From Gigaspora margarita (Eukaryota; Glomeromycota; Glomeromycetes; Diversisporales; Gigasporaceae), in contig WTPW01000440.1 of NCBI GenBank assembly GCA_009809945.1, positions 21,608-85,607 of the forward strand: a stretch of DNA of 64,000 nucleotides. The letters run 5' to 3'. This document shows positions 1-11,164 of the stretch, piece after piece. The translations under genes were made by a program, and so were the position numbers. A model generated the notes under the pieces. That model saw only the letters and a program-made list of their open reading frames with translations. It ran no database searches and was not told the DNA's origin. Each line of letters begins with the position of its first letter. The stretch's first letter is position 1.

Positions 1-1
1 A

Positions 2-236
2 TTTAACTACCACCCTTCTCTTTCTTTTTCTAGGTGGGTCTTCTTCATCACTTCTTCGTATGCAATTATGTTTTTGACTTTGGTGACTATTATAAATATT
101 GTAGTTGATTTTGGTTTCGTAAACACGTTTAACTACTACCCTTCTCTTTTTTTTTCTAAGTAGGTCTTCTTCATTGCTTCTTCGTATACAATTATGTTTT
201 CGACTTTGGTGACTATTATAATTATTGTCGTTGATT
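2..236. repeat. Two-copy 126-bp tandem repeat, open in one reverse frame
   Basis: The blocks starting at 2 and 128 are near-identical: each begins TTTAACTAC and carries a pyrimidine run, then TTCTTCGTATRCAATTATG and TGGTGACTATTATAA. The period of 126 is a multiple of three. One reverse-strand frame stays open for about 78 codons to the window edge and encodes two copies of a basic motif (PRKRKRR and LRKKKRR) after an acidic NEED/DEED patch. No start codon is visible. It could be the tail of an internally repetitive protein with nuclear-localisation-like patches, or chance in a biased repeat. No family is recognised. Confidence 0.55.
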
Positions 237-1170
237 GATTGGGGCTAGCATTGAAAAGTTGGGTAGTGTTGGTTGGATAGTTAGTAATTTGAATATGTTT
301 TATATTATTTACTTGATGTAACAATTTCGAACCTGTAATAAATTTATTTTTTATTAAAAATAAAATTAATAAAGTTTATAATTTGAACTATATTGTCAAT
401 ATCATATAAATATTACCAAAATATCTACTAGTCAATATACTGTCGATATCTTTGCAGAAATTCCATATATAGGTTACAGAAATTTGCTGATATGTGCCAA
501 GCTGATAGGCTGCAGATACGTGCCAAATATCAGCTAGCTATCACATGCCACATATCAGAAAGTTTCTGTGACATATCGTCACAATTTATGTGACCTATCA
601 TCTTCCTGATAGGGCACAGAAATTTTATAGTTGGACCTGTGAGGTGTAATATATAATTTTTGATAAAAATAAAATAAATTAAAAACTATAACATTTATAT
701 ATTGTTACACTACCCTACTAAATATTATATAAATAATAATAATAAAGAACATTACAAAAATATGTAAACTGCAGTAAACCACAGTAAAATAAATTTTATT
801 CAAATATAATTTATGTAAATTAACTATAGTATACAAAAGTGCATATAAAACACATTATTTTCAAGTAATTTAAAAGCTTATATTAAATTTTATAATATAA
901 ATAAAAAAATTTAATAAAATACAAATAAATTATAACTAGTTGTAAGCCCTAATTAAAAATTTTTAATTTTAAACATTTAACAGTATTTGTTTTTCTAGTT
1001 TAGCAAACAAATTCAAATTGCCAACTAGCAATTTTGCTATATAATCTTTGGCCAAGTAGGATGAGAGGATAGCCAATTACTACAATTGCCAAATGAAGAC
1101 TGCCCAAAACAGTAAGTTTGGTTAACCTATAAATCAACACAACTAACAATTTATTTTTTAAAACTAAAAG
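237..1170. other. AT-rich gene-free stretch with short repeated motifs
   Basis: No gene is recognised. Between about 460 and 620 the motifs ATATCAG and TGCCA recur in both orientations, like the subterminal repeats of a small transposon, but no ends could be set. A block at about 710-754 (CTACCCTACTAAATATTATA and on through an AAT-rich run to AAAGAACATTA) returns almost unchanged at 5,209-5,253, so it belongs to a dispersed repeat. Confidence 0.4.
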
Positions 1171-1948
1171 ATGTCTAATCAACAGTTAACTAGTGGTAAA
1201 CTTTTGAAAAATAAATATTTAAAATTACTACAAGATGTACAAGATATCACACAATAAAATATAGCATTAATAGATGATAAGAATGATCTAAACTAAGCAA
1301 ATACTGCATTACAAGTAGGATTCCACAATTTGATTTGATCTTCACATATATAAATCAAATATTTGATCAAATTCAGATTCAAATTTGACTATATTTGATT
1401 TGATCAAATTCAAATCTGGCCAAATTTGATTTTATTTGACAAATATTTGATCTGAAAATTACTATTAAAAATTCAAATTCAAATCAAATTCAAATTCAAA
1501 TATTTGAATCAAATCAAATTCAAATCAGGGTCAATTTGATTTAATCAAATTCAAATTGACCAAATATTTGATTTGATTTGAATTTGAGGAACCCTAATTA
1601 CAAGCAAGGTTTTAAGAATTAATAAATGAATTAGAACAATCAACCAAAACAATTGAAGAGTTAACCAAATCAAATAATACTTTTAAGATCATTTTACAGA
1701 TTACAGAAGATGAATATAATTTTTACAAGTCTTCAAATTTTAAAGAATTTAACAAATTCATTAAAAATTATATGCTTGGGTTATTTAATAATTTTAATCT
1801 TAACAATCAAATTATAAATCAGATTTTTGAATTTATACAAAGATTTAATTTATTGAGCAATAGATATACTCATATAATCTATACCAAATTTTTGAACCCT
1901 ATTTTTGTAATTTTGTATGCACATCTTATTGATTTTAGAAAAATTTGA
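1171..1948 (+). pseudogene. Degenerate coiled-coil-like coding stretch split by a hAT-like insertion
   Basis: An ATG at 1171 opens a frame reading MSNQQLTSGK and rich in Q, L, K, N and D, like a coiled coil. It runs to the left end of the hAT-like element at 1316. A frame continues after that element (ELINELEQSTKTIEEL, then a hydrophobic and aromatic stretch ending FVILYAHLIDF) and stays open for over 300 bases to a stop at 1946-1948. The reading is broken several times in its first half. The target duplication marks the exact join, so the coding stretch is older than the insertion. No known family is recognised; it may be a host gene or part of an older element. Confidence 0.5.
1316..1596. 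mobile_element. Small hAT-like element (281 bp) with perfect 8-bp target duplication
   Basis: ATTACAAG occurs at 1308-1315 and again at 1597-1604. The inserted DNA begins TAGGATTCC and ends GGAACCCTA, so its ends are inverted repeats. An 8-bp duplication with TAGGG-type ends is the hAT signature. The interior is built almost wholly from TTTGAATTTGA and TTTGATC-like words in both directions, the dense subterminal motifs expected of transposase binding sites. There is no coding capacity. A second copy in the opposite orientation lies at 35,553-35,837. Confidence 0.85.
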
Positions 1949-1951
1949 TAA

Positions 1952-2104
1952 GGGCAGTGACAGATATTACATAATATCCTGGGGGGGTCAAAATAATTTT
2001 TACATAAGACTAATTATGCAATTTGATTGGCTAATTGGTCTTATGTGGGGGGAGGGGGAGTAGCTCTCTGATAAAATGATATTACATAATATCTGTCATG
2101 GCCC
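1952..2104. mobile_element. MITE with ~28-bp inverted ends and TAA duplication (PIF/Harbinger-like)
   Basis: The left end GGGCAGTGACAGATATTA and the right end TAATATCTGTCATGGCCC are inverted copies with few mismatches. TAA flanks both sides (1949-1951, 2105-2107). A 3-bp TAA/TTA duplication with G-rich ends fits PIF/Harbinger. The centre holds G-runs (GGGGGGAGGGGGAG) that resemble the C-runs inside the 7.9-9.3 kb element. It sits directly behind the degenerate coding stretch. Confidence 0.75.
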
Positions 2105-2483
2105 TAACAGAGATTCTATTTATTATTTATTAGTGGTATTTTGTGCTTTAATGTTTATTTTTTCACGAGTTGATTATTTATTTGTATGTGTAAAATATAG
2201 AACTAATGATTAAAAATGGAGCCTGGTCATGAAATGCTTGGCTCTAGCTAGAAAAAGCTGAGTGGGTTTGTTATTTGCTTGCACAAAATATTTATTTATT
2301 TAATTTGTATTGAGAAGCAATTTTGTTAAAACAATAAATTAATCTACCAATAGGTAAGATTATATCTGGTTTGAACTGATACAGATAAGGTTGAAATTCA
2401 AAATTTGACTAGCTAATTGCTAAATAAATCACAAAACTATTTTTGTTTTTTGAATTTTTAATATCACGAATCATTTTTCTGTA
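2105..2483. other. Gene-free AT-rich spacer
   Basis: AT-rich sequence between the TAA-flanked MITE and the reverse-strand degenerate coding stretch. Nothing further is recognised. Confidence 0.4.
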
Positions 2484-2902
2484 TTAAACAACTACATAAT
2501 TTGTTTTTTTCATATGAAGCTTTTTACAGTTATATAAAATTTCAAAAATCTTTGATTCAATTAGTTTGTATAATTCTGGATTTTTGATTAATAGATTTAT
2601 TTCTTCATCACTAAGAACTGTTGATTTCAATGCTTTTTTGTACTTGATTTTGATAAATTTTGGGAGTTTTTATTATTTTGTCTTATTATATTATCATAAA
2701 CTGGCTTTGAAATTTTAACATCTTTTTTGTTTTTAATTTGATTTGCAAGTTGATAAAAATATATTTCTAACTTTGAAATTGGAATCAAGAGTTCTGGTTT
2801 TTCCAAATACAGCTCTGACATGAATTGCCATTTCTTGTATTTTACTACCAGATCTTGCACATATTGATTTGGATTTGATAAATTATTGATTTCTTTTTTC
2901 AT
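2484..2902 (-). pseudogene. Unassigned degenerate coding stretch
   Basis: An ATG at 2902 opens a 91-residue reading frame (MKKEINNLSNPNQYVQDL, then KKWQFMSELYLEKPELLIP). It closes, and coding-like sequence resumes in another frame (LSDEEINLLIKNPELYKLIE, then FEILYNCKKL) to a stop at 2484. The two halves share Lys/Leu/Glu-rich, helix-like composition, so this looks like one small protein with a single break rather than two genes. No family is recognised. The preceding 40 bases show no obvious splice signal that would rescue it. Confidence 0.45.
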
Positions 2903-4732
2903 TTTTTGATATTTGATTAAACATTGTTTTCATTTGTTAATTCTAACTATTCACAAAAGAAAAGAATTTTATTAATGATAGTTGTAAAATATCAATAAGA
3001 TCTGGTATTTGTTAAATTTCTTGACTAAGCTCCAGGAAATTCATTTTTTATCTCCTTGATGAAGTGTTGTAAAATATTCTTTCTGTTTTTTTTTATTTCT
3101 GTTCATATTTGTTTGAAATAATTTAATTAACATTTATTGATTTTCATTTTAAATTACTAAAAAAAGAAGTGTGAATTAAAGGTATTTATACTTTATTTTG
3201 AACTAAGCCATATTTCATATTCTAGCTTATAAACTATTGCTTGTTTAAGCAGTTTTTTTGTTTTTTTACTATAAAATCATTTTCTATGTTTTACTTTGTT
3301 TATAAATTTTTCAAAAACCCAAGCTTTTTTAGTTGAATTATAACCAGTATTTAAAATTCAAAATTGGTTTTATGTTCTCAAAAAGAACATTTTTAATTTC
3401 TTAATGTTCTCAGTAAAATTTTAATGTTCTTTATATAGGGAAATTAATTTTTTTTTAATATTAAAAGAATTTTTTGAATGTTCTCAAATAGAGAACATAT
3501 TTTAATAATTTATGTTCTCAAAAATCGTATAATGTTCTTTGAGAACACTGAGAATATTGAATCTTAAACACTAATTATAACCAATAATGGATATTCCTAA
3601 TGTATTAGATTTGTATTTCATTTTTAAAATCATTGTTTTAAAAAAAATATGTAATTGTATATTCTTATTAATGTCAAAGTTCAAAAAATGGGGTTTGAGT
3701 TGCTTTTTGTTAGTATGTAAGAAAGTGATCTGCCAAGAAATATAAATGTTTATCAATACAAATATCACATGTTATAAAAAATTCTATTAGCAAAATTACT
3801 TTTGAGTGTCTAAGTAAACTTGTTCATTGAGCCGAAAAAATGTTAGTTTTGATAAGACGATTTTTATTGTTTTCTTATAAAATTTTTCACTACTAGCAAA
3901 AAGGTTTCAAAACATATACAAAAACAATTATAGAAAATAAATGTTTCATCAAAATTTGGAAGATTTTAGTCAATATTTATCTGTTTTACTTGAAATTTCA
4001 TATGCAAACTTTTGAAGCTCATCACTATTAACTTTACAAAGTTCATATTGCATGTTTCATTCGGTCAAAGTGCTTGATTAAACATGGTTTGTTTCTGAAA
4101 TGTACAAAAAAAGTGAATTTTACACAAAAGACAAATAAAAAAAGTTGATAATTTCACCAAAATTGAAGCTAAAGTCTTAAAAATTCACAAAAAAGATCCT
4201 ATGTCTATACTCTAATAGGTTGTAAAATTTAAATATATGTTATAATATACATTCAAAAATCAATAGTTGAACGATGAATGAATTTTTTTGTTTTGATCAA
4301 AATTGAAAATTAACCAAAAATCCTAAATCTGAAAGCAAAATGAAAAATTGCTATTATCAATGAATATTTGATTGAATAAGGTAAAATTTTTACTGAAAAC
4401 TTTTGAATACCATATCTATTAGTCACATTTTGAATATTTCATTTTGAGGAAGTCCCTCTGGAAAATGTTGAAGTTAAAGCAAAATTGCGAAAACATATAT
4501 ATCCAAATTTACAAAAATGCTAATATTTCCATGAGTTTTTATATTTTTTCACAAAAATTGTGGTTCAAGTAGTCAAATATATGCACTACAAGTCTATTTA
4601 ATAAAACTTTTTAGAGTAACATAATAGAATTTTTTATAAATCATCATCATAACTATGTATTATTCAAAATGCATATAAATGAAAATTTTAAAACAGATTT
4701 TAGATTACAATTTAGTTACATTTTTCTGATGA
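2903..4732. other. Gene-free AT-rich stretch with a TGTTCTC motif cluster
   Basis: No gene is recognised. Between about 3,364 and 3,560 the word TGTTCTC and its complement GAGAACA occur about nine times, the pattern seen at the ends of DNA transposons here, but no clear ends were found. At about 3,790-3,925 a block (AAGTAAACTTGTTCATTGAG, later TTTCACTA and TTTCAAAACATAT) is a diverged relative of the tandem units at 31,855-32,205. Confidence 0.4.
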
Positions 4733-4965
4733 AAAATCTCTCCTATCGATTATTTTTTGGCCTAAATGAATTGGCTAGAGTTATGATAATTCAAGGCAAA
4801 ATTTATAATTTAGGCCAAATCAAAAATTTCATATCATCAAAAAATCTCCCATCATAAAATCTCCCATCATTGTCAATCATTTTTTGCCCTAAACAATTCA
4901 GCCAGAGTTATGACAATTCAGGCCAAAAAATTCATAATTCAGGTCAAATCAAAAATCTTCCATTA
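4733..4965. repeat. Imperfect two-copy tandem repeat, ~120 bp
   Basis: Both units start AAAATCTCYC, continue TTTTTTGSCCTAAA, then GAGTTATGA and AATTCARGSC, and end CAAATCAAAAAT. Unit one is about 4,733-4,840 and unit two about 4,856-4,965. The short forward frame here is only a shadow of the repeat. Confidence 0.6.
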
Positions 4966-7419
4966 TATTCTTGAGACTTTTAGAATATATGATATCACTG
5001 ATTTCCAAATTTTAGGAAGGATTTTAGATTACAATTTTATGATCTGATTTTAGGATGGATTTAGGTTACAATTTAGGTTGCATTTTTTTAGATGGTTTGA
5101 TGGCTTTATGAACTTGCAAGCCTGCTAACCAATCATCTGTCACATGGCAGTGACTCTGATTGGCTGTTGTTTGCTTGTCTAATTTTGTAATATTTATATA
5201 TCGCTATGCTACCCTACTAAATATTATATAATTAATAATAATTAAAGAACATTATATAAAAAACAAATTAAAAAATAAATAAAATAATTTAAAAAAAATT
5301 AAAATTGAAAATAAAATAAAATTAATTTATTTTATTTTTTTTCAAATTATCTTATTTTAATTTTTTTTTATTAATTTTTTTTTTTATAATTCATTTATTT
5401 TTATTATTTATATTTTATTTCGTTTTTAATTTTATTTTTTTTTAATTTGCCAATCCTGCCTTTTGTGTCTATAGACTTTATTATATAACTATATTGTATA
5501 TATTACATTCTACTATAACAAAAAGCTCACTCAACTTATATTCAAGTGCAACCCGCCTAGCAAATTTTTGCCTCAATACAGATTCTCAACTTACTAAGAA
5601 TATCATTTCTCCTATCACTGCAGGCAATGCTTGCCATATTAAGATTGCCTTCTTTCTAAACTTTTCTCTCCTAACTTCTCTAGTAGAAATAGCTTACTAA
5701 AAGAAAAAACTATGACAAGTAGAAAAAAAATATATAAGAGGAGAATAAAATAGAAGAATGTTAACTACTATCTAAACAAAAAAACCAAATTCAATACAAA
5801 TATGAAATGAAAAGAAAGAAGAAAAAAGCAAAAAGAAAAAATTATGATAACACTATTAATGCCTGTGTTAGACTGTAAAAATTATATAGCATTGTGTAAG
5901 GAAACACCTTATCAAAATGCTATATGTATATTATAAAAAAAAGAAAAAAGAAAAAAAAACCTATACGCCTAAAAGAATGTTCTAGTAAGAAATTTTATTA
6001 TGTGTTTTCTCCAGATCTCTAGCACATTATTTTTTGTTTATCTTGTACATAGCAACAGATTTTACTTGTGATATCAATTCCAATTCAGTAGGTATATTCC
6101 CAATTAGAAAGGAGTAAATACTGCTGATCTTTTGGAACGAGTAAACCAATATGCCCACTTTTGTTGAAATTTTAAAAAGACTAAAGAGGTAAAAAAAGTA
6201 CCAAAAACAAAAAGAGTCTGTAGGAGTTACACTATATAGAATAACATATTTAACCAAGCCTTTACTTCTATTCTCATATCCATAGAACTTGACAAAGCTC
6301 TAGAGTTTCTCTATTACATTTTTGCTCAATAGTACTATAGCCCACTAAGGTACCTTGCTTAAAAGTCTGCAGGTCTTTTTCATCTCTATTTCATGCACAA
6401 AACATCCAGTAAATGGACTTTGTACCCAACAGCAGTTTGGTGAAGTTTTGTTATATATAGATATGTTAACTATATAGTTGTTCATAGATCAGTTTCCTTG
6501 AAAAATTTGGTATAGGTGATTATTGGAAAGAGTTGTTATTGAAGATTTTGTTTCATTTTCAATTTTAATTTTTTTTAAATTATTTTATTTATTTGTTTTT
6601 TAATTTGTTTTTTAATTTATTTTATTTGTATTTTTTATTATTAGTATATATACACTATGAGAAACCAAGACTGTTAAGATCTTGAAGCAGCCTACTTATA
6701 TGTACTAGAGTGGTGAAGTAGTTAAAAAAGCACTCTATTTAACAAATAAAAAACATATTAGAAGCTCTTTTCAGCAGTTTTTCTTGAATCACTATATGGT
6801 AAACTTTATTTTTTATTTATTTTTTTTTTAATTCAGTTTAAATTATTTAAATTATTTTATTTTAAATTATTTTATTTTATTTTAACTTATTTTATAATTC
6901 TTTACATAAACTATTCCTATACTAATAAAACTATTTCTATATTAATACTATACTAATCCTAACTCTAACCCCAAATTGTACAAGTACCTCTTATACTAAT
7001 CTTGTAATCTAACCCATATAACAAATACAAAAATAAATCAGTATGATGAAATATAGATTAAACTATAAGACAAAAGCTGAGTTTAAGAAGACAAAAATTT
7101 TTTTTATATTATATTCTTTTTTTTTTTTCAACTTAAACTGCCCTTTTTTTTTTTGCAGATTTTGATTTCTGAATTTATACTAAGGCCAAAGAAGTATACA
7201 AAAAGGTACTAGCATGAGTAACAAAAAAAGGACTAGTAAATGACAATGATACAGTAATAAAAAGAGGCACCAGTAAATAATGACAATGCTAGTAATGCAA
7301 AAATGTACTAGATAAAAGAGGCAGTAAAGTTTTGATAGCACAATAAAAATTAAAAGATAAAACAAAAAAGTGGTTGTATATAAGACCCTAACATCACCAA
7401 TCTAAAAAATTTCGCTATA
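4966..7419. other. Gene-free AT-rich stretch with low-complexity tracts
   Basis: No gene is recognised. The 710-754 repeat block recurs at 5,209-5,253. From about 5,255 to 5,450 the sequence is almost pure A/T in runs of AAAT and TTTA. Further low-complexity A/T tracts lie near 6,560-6,640 and 6,810-6,900. Short frames here are poor in complexity and look accidental. Confidence 0.4.
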
Positions 7420-7650
7420 AATTTTTTGCAAATAAATTAGGATTAGGTTCTGCTATTAAATTAGGTTAAAAAGAGTCTATTTAATACTAAAATTTCATGA
7501 GGAAAACTTTTTGTAAGTGTGCAGTAAGCAGTTTCATAGGTAAATGTTGATTTATGAACGATTTTTTGGTTTTGGTTAATTTTTTGCATTTTTTCGCATT
7601 ACACCTGATCTCAAAATCTGATTGTTGGCAAATTAGTAGCAAAATTTTTA
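7420..7650. mobile_element. MITE-family copy with ATTACACCTGATC motif
   Basis: The order is a TTAGG-rich stretch, then GAAAACTTTTTGTAAGTG, then a T-rich tract with GATTTTTTGG, then GCATTACACCTGATCTC. The same order recurs near 21,480-21,690 (inside a larger element), 28,985-29,145 and 30,360-30,835, and reversed at 23,040-23,165 and 37,980-38,110. Exact ends are not clear here. Confidence 0.5.
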
Positions 7651-8085
7651 GAATAGTAATGCTAGGGGTTGTTGTATAACAATCTGTATAACTAGAAAAA
7701 GAATTTGCTCCTGATCTTAATCAGAAGGTGATCGGAGGCCAGATTTTTACATAATCCAGAAAATCTCATCTATATCCTGTATCTGTCATAGTAAACATAA
7801 CATGTAACTTGTTCTATTTTGAGCCAAATATTTATTTATTATAGCTATCCCCCTATATAATCACATGCTTTGTTATATACTTATTTGGTGATTATTTAAA
7901 GATGTTTACACAATGCTTAGAGGAGAGCCATTTATCAGCTGATTAGGGCTTCACTAAGTAGCTGACCCCCACTCCCATCTGATAATTTTCCAAGAATTTG
8001 ATTGGTTAAAATTTTATACATCTTTTGATCAAAAACGCAAAACGTTTTTGACCTGAAAATTAGCTACCTACAATTGATGAAAGTT

Positions 8086-8392
8086 GCTACATAGTAAAGT
8101 CCAAATTTTACTAAGTAAATCGATTAAAGTTGCTTAATAAATTAAGTATATCCTAAAATTTACAATGAAATTAAAGATCTTTTTATTAATTGGATTTTAA
8201 TTTTTACGTTTAATGAAAAGATTAAAATTTTATTACCAAATATATTCGTTAAATGTAAAAATTAAAGGTTAAATAATAAAAAGTACTCTTTTTTTAATGA
8301 AACTTTCAGGATAGGCATAATAAGTCTCCTAAATAAGTTTACTTAAGTGTTAATAACCAATTTATATAGTAGAATTTAGACTTAACTATGTC
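8086..8392. repeat. Foldback unit (~307 bp)
   Basis: The left arm runs CTACATAGTAAAGTCCAAAT, then TACTAAGTAAATCGATTAA. The right arm is its imperfect reverse complement, ending AGACTTAACTATGTCATAAC. A smaller hairpin (TTTTACGTTTAATG against CGTTAAATGTAAAAA) sits at the centre. It is the same family as the unit at 8,835-9,176. Confidence 0.7.
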
Positions 8393-8460
8393 ATAACTAT
8401 TCGTGATTGGCCAAAAATCTTACAAATTAAATATATATAATATTATTATATATATATATA

Positions 8461-8640
8461 TGTTGTACCCCAAATCTAAATTTGTTCCAATTGTCAATTG
8501 GGATGGCCCAGATGTCAATTTTACAGCCAAAAATAAAAATTGGCCTAAACTAATCTCTAACTTTACTTTAATTTTACCCTAACCCTAATTTTAATTTGGC
8601 CCGATTGTCATCTGAGCAGATTGTCATCTGGGGCACAACA
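8461..8640. mobile_element. 180-bp MITE with TGTTGTRCCCCA ends
   Basis: It begins TGTTGTACCCCAAATCTAAA and ends CATCTGGGGCACAACA, which are inverted copies of each other. It is flanked on both sides by (TA)n, so the duplication length cannot be read. Inside are CCAGATGTCAAT-type words in both directions and a degenerate CCCTAACCCTAA, which is not telomeric. Confidence 0.75.
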
Positions 8641-8658
8641 TATATATATATTATATAT

Positions 8659-9232
8659 TAGGAGTCTTAGTGGGTCGGGTTGGGTTCTGACCCAGGTCAG
8701 ACCCACTTGGGTCAAAACCTGACCCGTGTCTGACCCGCCTCATATCAAACCCGACCCGGGTCTGACCTGCCTCATAACAAACCTGACCCGGGTCTGATCC
8801 AACCCAACCCAACTCGGGTTGAACCTGGTTTAATAGTAGTCACTACATAATAAGTCTAAATTTTACTATATAAATCGATAATGACCACTTAAGTAAACTT
8901 GCTTAGAAGAACGAATTGCATATACTTTGAAATTTTTATTCAAATCAGAGAAATTTTTATTATTTAACTGTTAATTTTTACGTTCAACGCAAAAAATTAG
9001 AATCTTTTTAAAAAAATGTTCAACAAACGTAAAAATTAAAAGTTAAATAATAAAAATTTCTCCAATTTGGATGAAAACTTCAAAATACATATATTTTGAT
9101 CTTCCAAGCAAGTTTACTTAAGCAGATTTTATTGATTTATATAGTAAGATTTGAACTTTACTATGTAGTGACTACTTGCAATCATTGTATATAATCTGAC
9201 CCAAATTAGACCTGATCCAGCTAAAATCCCTA
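8659..9232. mobile_element. hAT-like element with GGGTC/GACCC motifs and TTATATAT duplication
   Basis: TTATATAT lies at 8651-8658 and 9233-9240. The element starts TAGGAGTCTTAGTGGGTC and ends GATCCAGCTAAAATCCCTA, matching in inverted orientation as TAGGR. The first 170 bases repeat GACCCGGGTCTGACC-like words many times in both orientations, the dense subterminal pattern of hAT ends. The duplication is AT-only, so it is weaker evidence than at 1.3 or 35.6 kb. A foldback is inserted inside. Confidence 0.65.
8835..9176. repeat. Foldback unit inside the hAT-like element
   Basis: Arms: AGTAGTCACTACATAATAAG on the left; its near-perfect complement ending CTATGTAGTGACTACT on the right. Inside, CACTTAAGTAAACTTGCTTA pairs with CAAGCAAGTTTACTTAAG. 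The middle hairpin again uses TTTTTACGTTCAACG against CAACAAACGTAAAAA. It is cleaner than the 8,086-8,392 copy, so probably younger. Confidence 0.75.
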
Positions 9233-9404
9233 TTATATATATTATATATATTATATTATATATAGATCCTAATAATTGCTCTACCCCCACCCTCCCCCCT
9301 AAAAAATCAGCTGATAAATGGTGCTTCCCTTACAAAGAATTATCTCTATATAATCACATTATATAAAATAATAAAATAAGCATGATTATAAGAAGGTACA
9401 TCTA

Positions 9405-9835
9405 ATAAACATTTTTAAAAAATTTTTAAAAATTTTTATATATGAACACAAAAAGTTGTCATATATAAAAGTCTAAATATTATTAAGTGAATTGACTTTT
9501 ATGTAATAAAAAAAGTTGTTTAGGAGAACAAATACACTTGTTATAAAATTTTAAATAAATTAAAAAATTTTTTATTAATTCATTTCTTTATTTTACACTT
9601 TTGCAGAAAATTAAAAATTTTTAATTTTTTTACTCAGAAATGTAAAATGAAGAAACATATTAATAAAAGTTCTTCAATTTATATAAAAATTTTATAGAAA
9701 GTATATTTCGTCTTTCTAAACAATTTTTTTTATTGTATAAAGTTTGATTTACTTAGTTAAATTTAGTATTTCTTATATAACAAATATCTGTATTCATATA
9801 TAAAATTTTTTAAAAAAATGTTTTTAAAAAAATTT
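9405..9835. repeat. Foldback unit, first of a tandem pair
   Basis: The left arm holds AAAAATTTTTATATATGAAC and AGTTGTCATATATAAAAGTC. The right arm is the reverse complement, ending near TATTCATATATAAAATTTT. The inner hairpin uses TTCTTTATTTTACACTT against AAATGTAAAATGAAGAA. It is related to the 8-9 kb foldbacks through AGTCTAAAT and TTGTTTAGGAGAAC. Confidence 0.65.
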
Positions 9836-10185
9836 TTATATACAAACACAGATAGTTGTCACATATAAAAGCCAAATTTAACTAAATTAATTAACTTAAT
9901 GAAATAAAAACAGTTATTTGGAAGAAGAAAATACACTTACTATAAAATTTTTATATAAATTAAAGAACTTTATATTAATACGTTCATTTTACTTTCTGAA
10001 AAAAATTAAAACTTTTTAATTTTTTCACAAAAGGTAAAATGAAGAAATGAAAATTAAAAAATATTCTGATTTATATGAAAATTTATGGCAGTGTATTTTG
10101 TACCTCTAAACAATTTTCTTATTATAAGAAAGTTGATTCACTTAATAATATTTAGACTTTTATATATAACAACTATTTATAGTTG
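9820..10185. repeat. Foldback unit, second of a tandem pair
   Basis: Same plan as the preceding unit: GATAGTTGTCACATATAAAA in the left arm pairs with TTTTATATATAACAACTAT in the right arm, with CGTTCATTTTACTTTCT against AAAGGTAAAATGAAGAA inside. The two units are clear siblings with many differences, so the duplication is not recent. Confidence 0.65.
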
Positions 10186-11164
10186 TGATTATAAAGAGGT
10201 AATTTTATTATAAATTTTTTTTAAATTTTTCTAAAATAGGTGATAATAATTATAAAGCAATTGTGACTAGATAGAGGTATTTTAAATATAAAAAAATTGA
10301 TAATACATTTTAGTGTGCTTATATAGAAGGTTGATTACATAGGGTGACTATATAAAGAGATAACTGTATATAAAAATACTATATTTTTAAACTCATTAAT
10401 TAAAAAAGTAAATAATGATTTTTTTTAAAAAATAAGATAACTAAGTTGTAGCAAATTAGTAAGCTACAAAATAGTAGCCTGTTTTTTGTAATATTATTTT
10501 TATATTAAATATTTTTGGCTTTTAAAATTTGCAAAGTCTTTAAGTATTTACACCGTAGAACTCAGAATTGTTATTAAAATTTTATTTTTTATTTAATAAT
10601 TATTAATTGTAATAAATAATAGTAAAAGTATAAGTAATTCTTTGCTAAGATTTTGTCTATTTTTACCAAAATTTGTTCTATACAGAAAAACTTTATTTTA
10701 TACTACAAAATAACATAGCAAAAATATAAAAAGCCAAATATAATCAAAAGCAATTTTACTTAACAAAGGCAATTAATAAAAAAATTTATTTCAAAAAAAC
10801 TTATTCAAAGTATAAAATTTAACTATAGTAAGTTTGAAATTACAGTAAACTGCTTGTTCTTGAATTAAATTAACTGGATTTACTAATTTTCAAATATAAG
10901 AACAAATGCAAATTATAATTAATAGTAGAAAACAAAAAATAAAATCAAGAATCAACAAATATAAACTTCTTTGAATAAACAATACATATAAAATAATTAC
11001 TAATATAATCCAAAATTTATTGTAGGCAGCTTGATACATAGAATAAAAAATAGTAAAAAAAAATCAAGTTTTATATATAGTTTAAAAAATATCTCAAGTA
11101 TATATTGAACTAAAATTGTCAATAATTTTTTTATATTAACCAACTTCCTTTTTTCTTTATTTTT

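Larger units (their letters stand above)
7920..9329. mobile_element. Outer TTA-flanked inverted-repeat element holding nested insertions
   Basis: TTA occurs at 7917-7919 and 9330-9332. Just inside, the left end reads GAGGAGAGCC then ATTTATCAGCTGAT, and the reverse complement of the right end reads GGGAAGCACC then ATTTATCAGCTGAT. C-rich tracts (CCCCCAC) lie inside both ends, as in the 1,952-2,104 MITE. This fits a PIF/Harbinger-like element. It now contains two foldbacks, a 180-bp element and a hAT-like element, so its original core is small. Confidence 0.6.
9333..10366. mobile_element. TA-flanked Tc1/mariner-like element filled by two foldbacks
   Basis: TA flanks both ends (9331-9332, 10367-10368). 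The right end ends GAGATAACTG; reversed, CAGTTATCTCTTTATATAGT matches the left CAAAGAATTATCTCTATATA apart from a few inserted bases. The CAG...CTG ends at TA sites and the TATATAATCAC words are shared with 36,642-38,894. No transposase remains. Confidence 0.6.
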
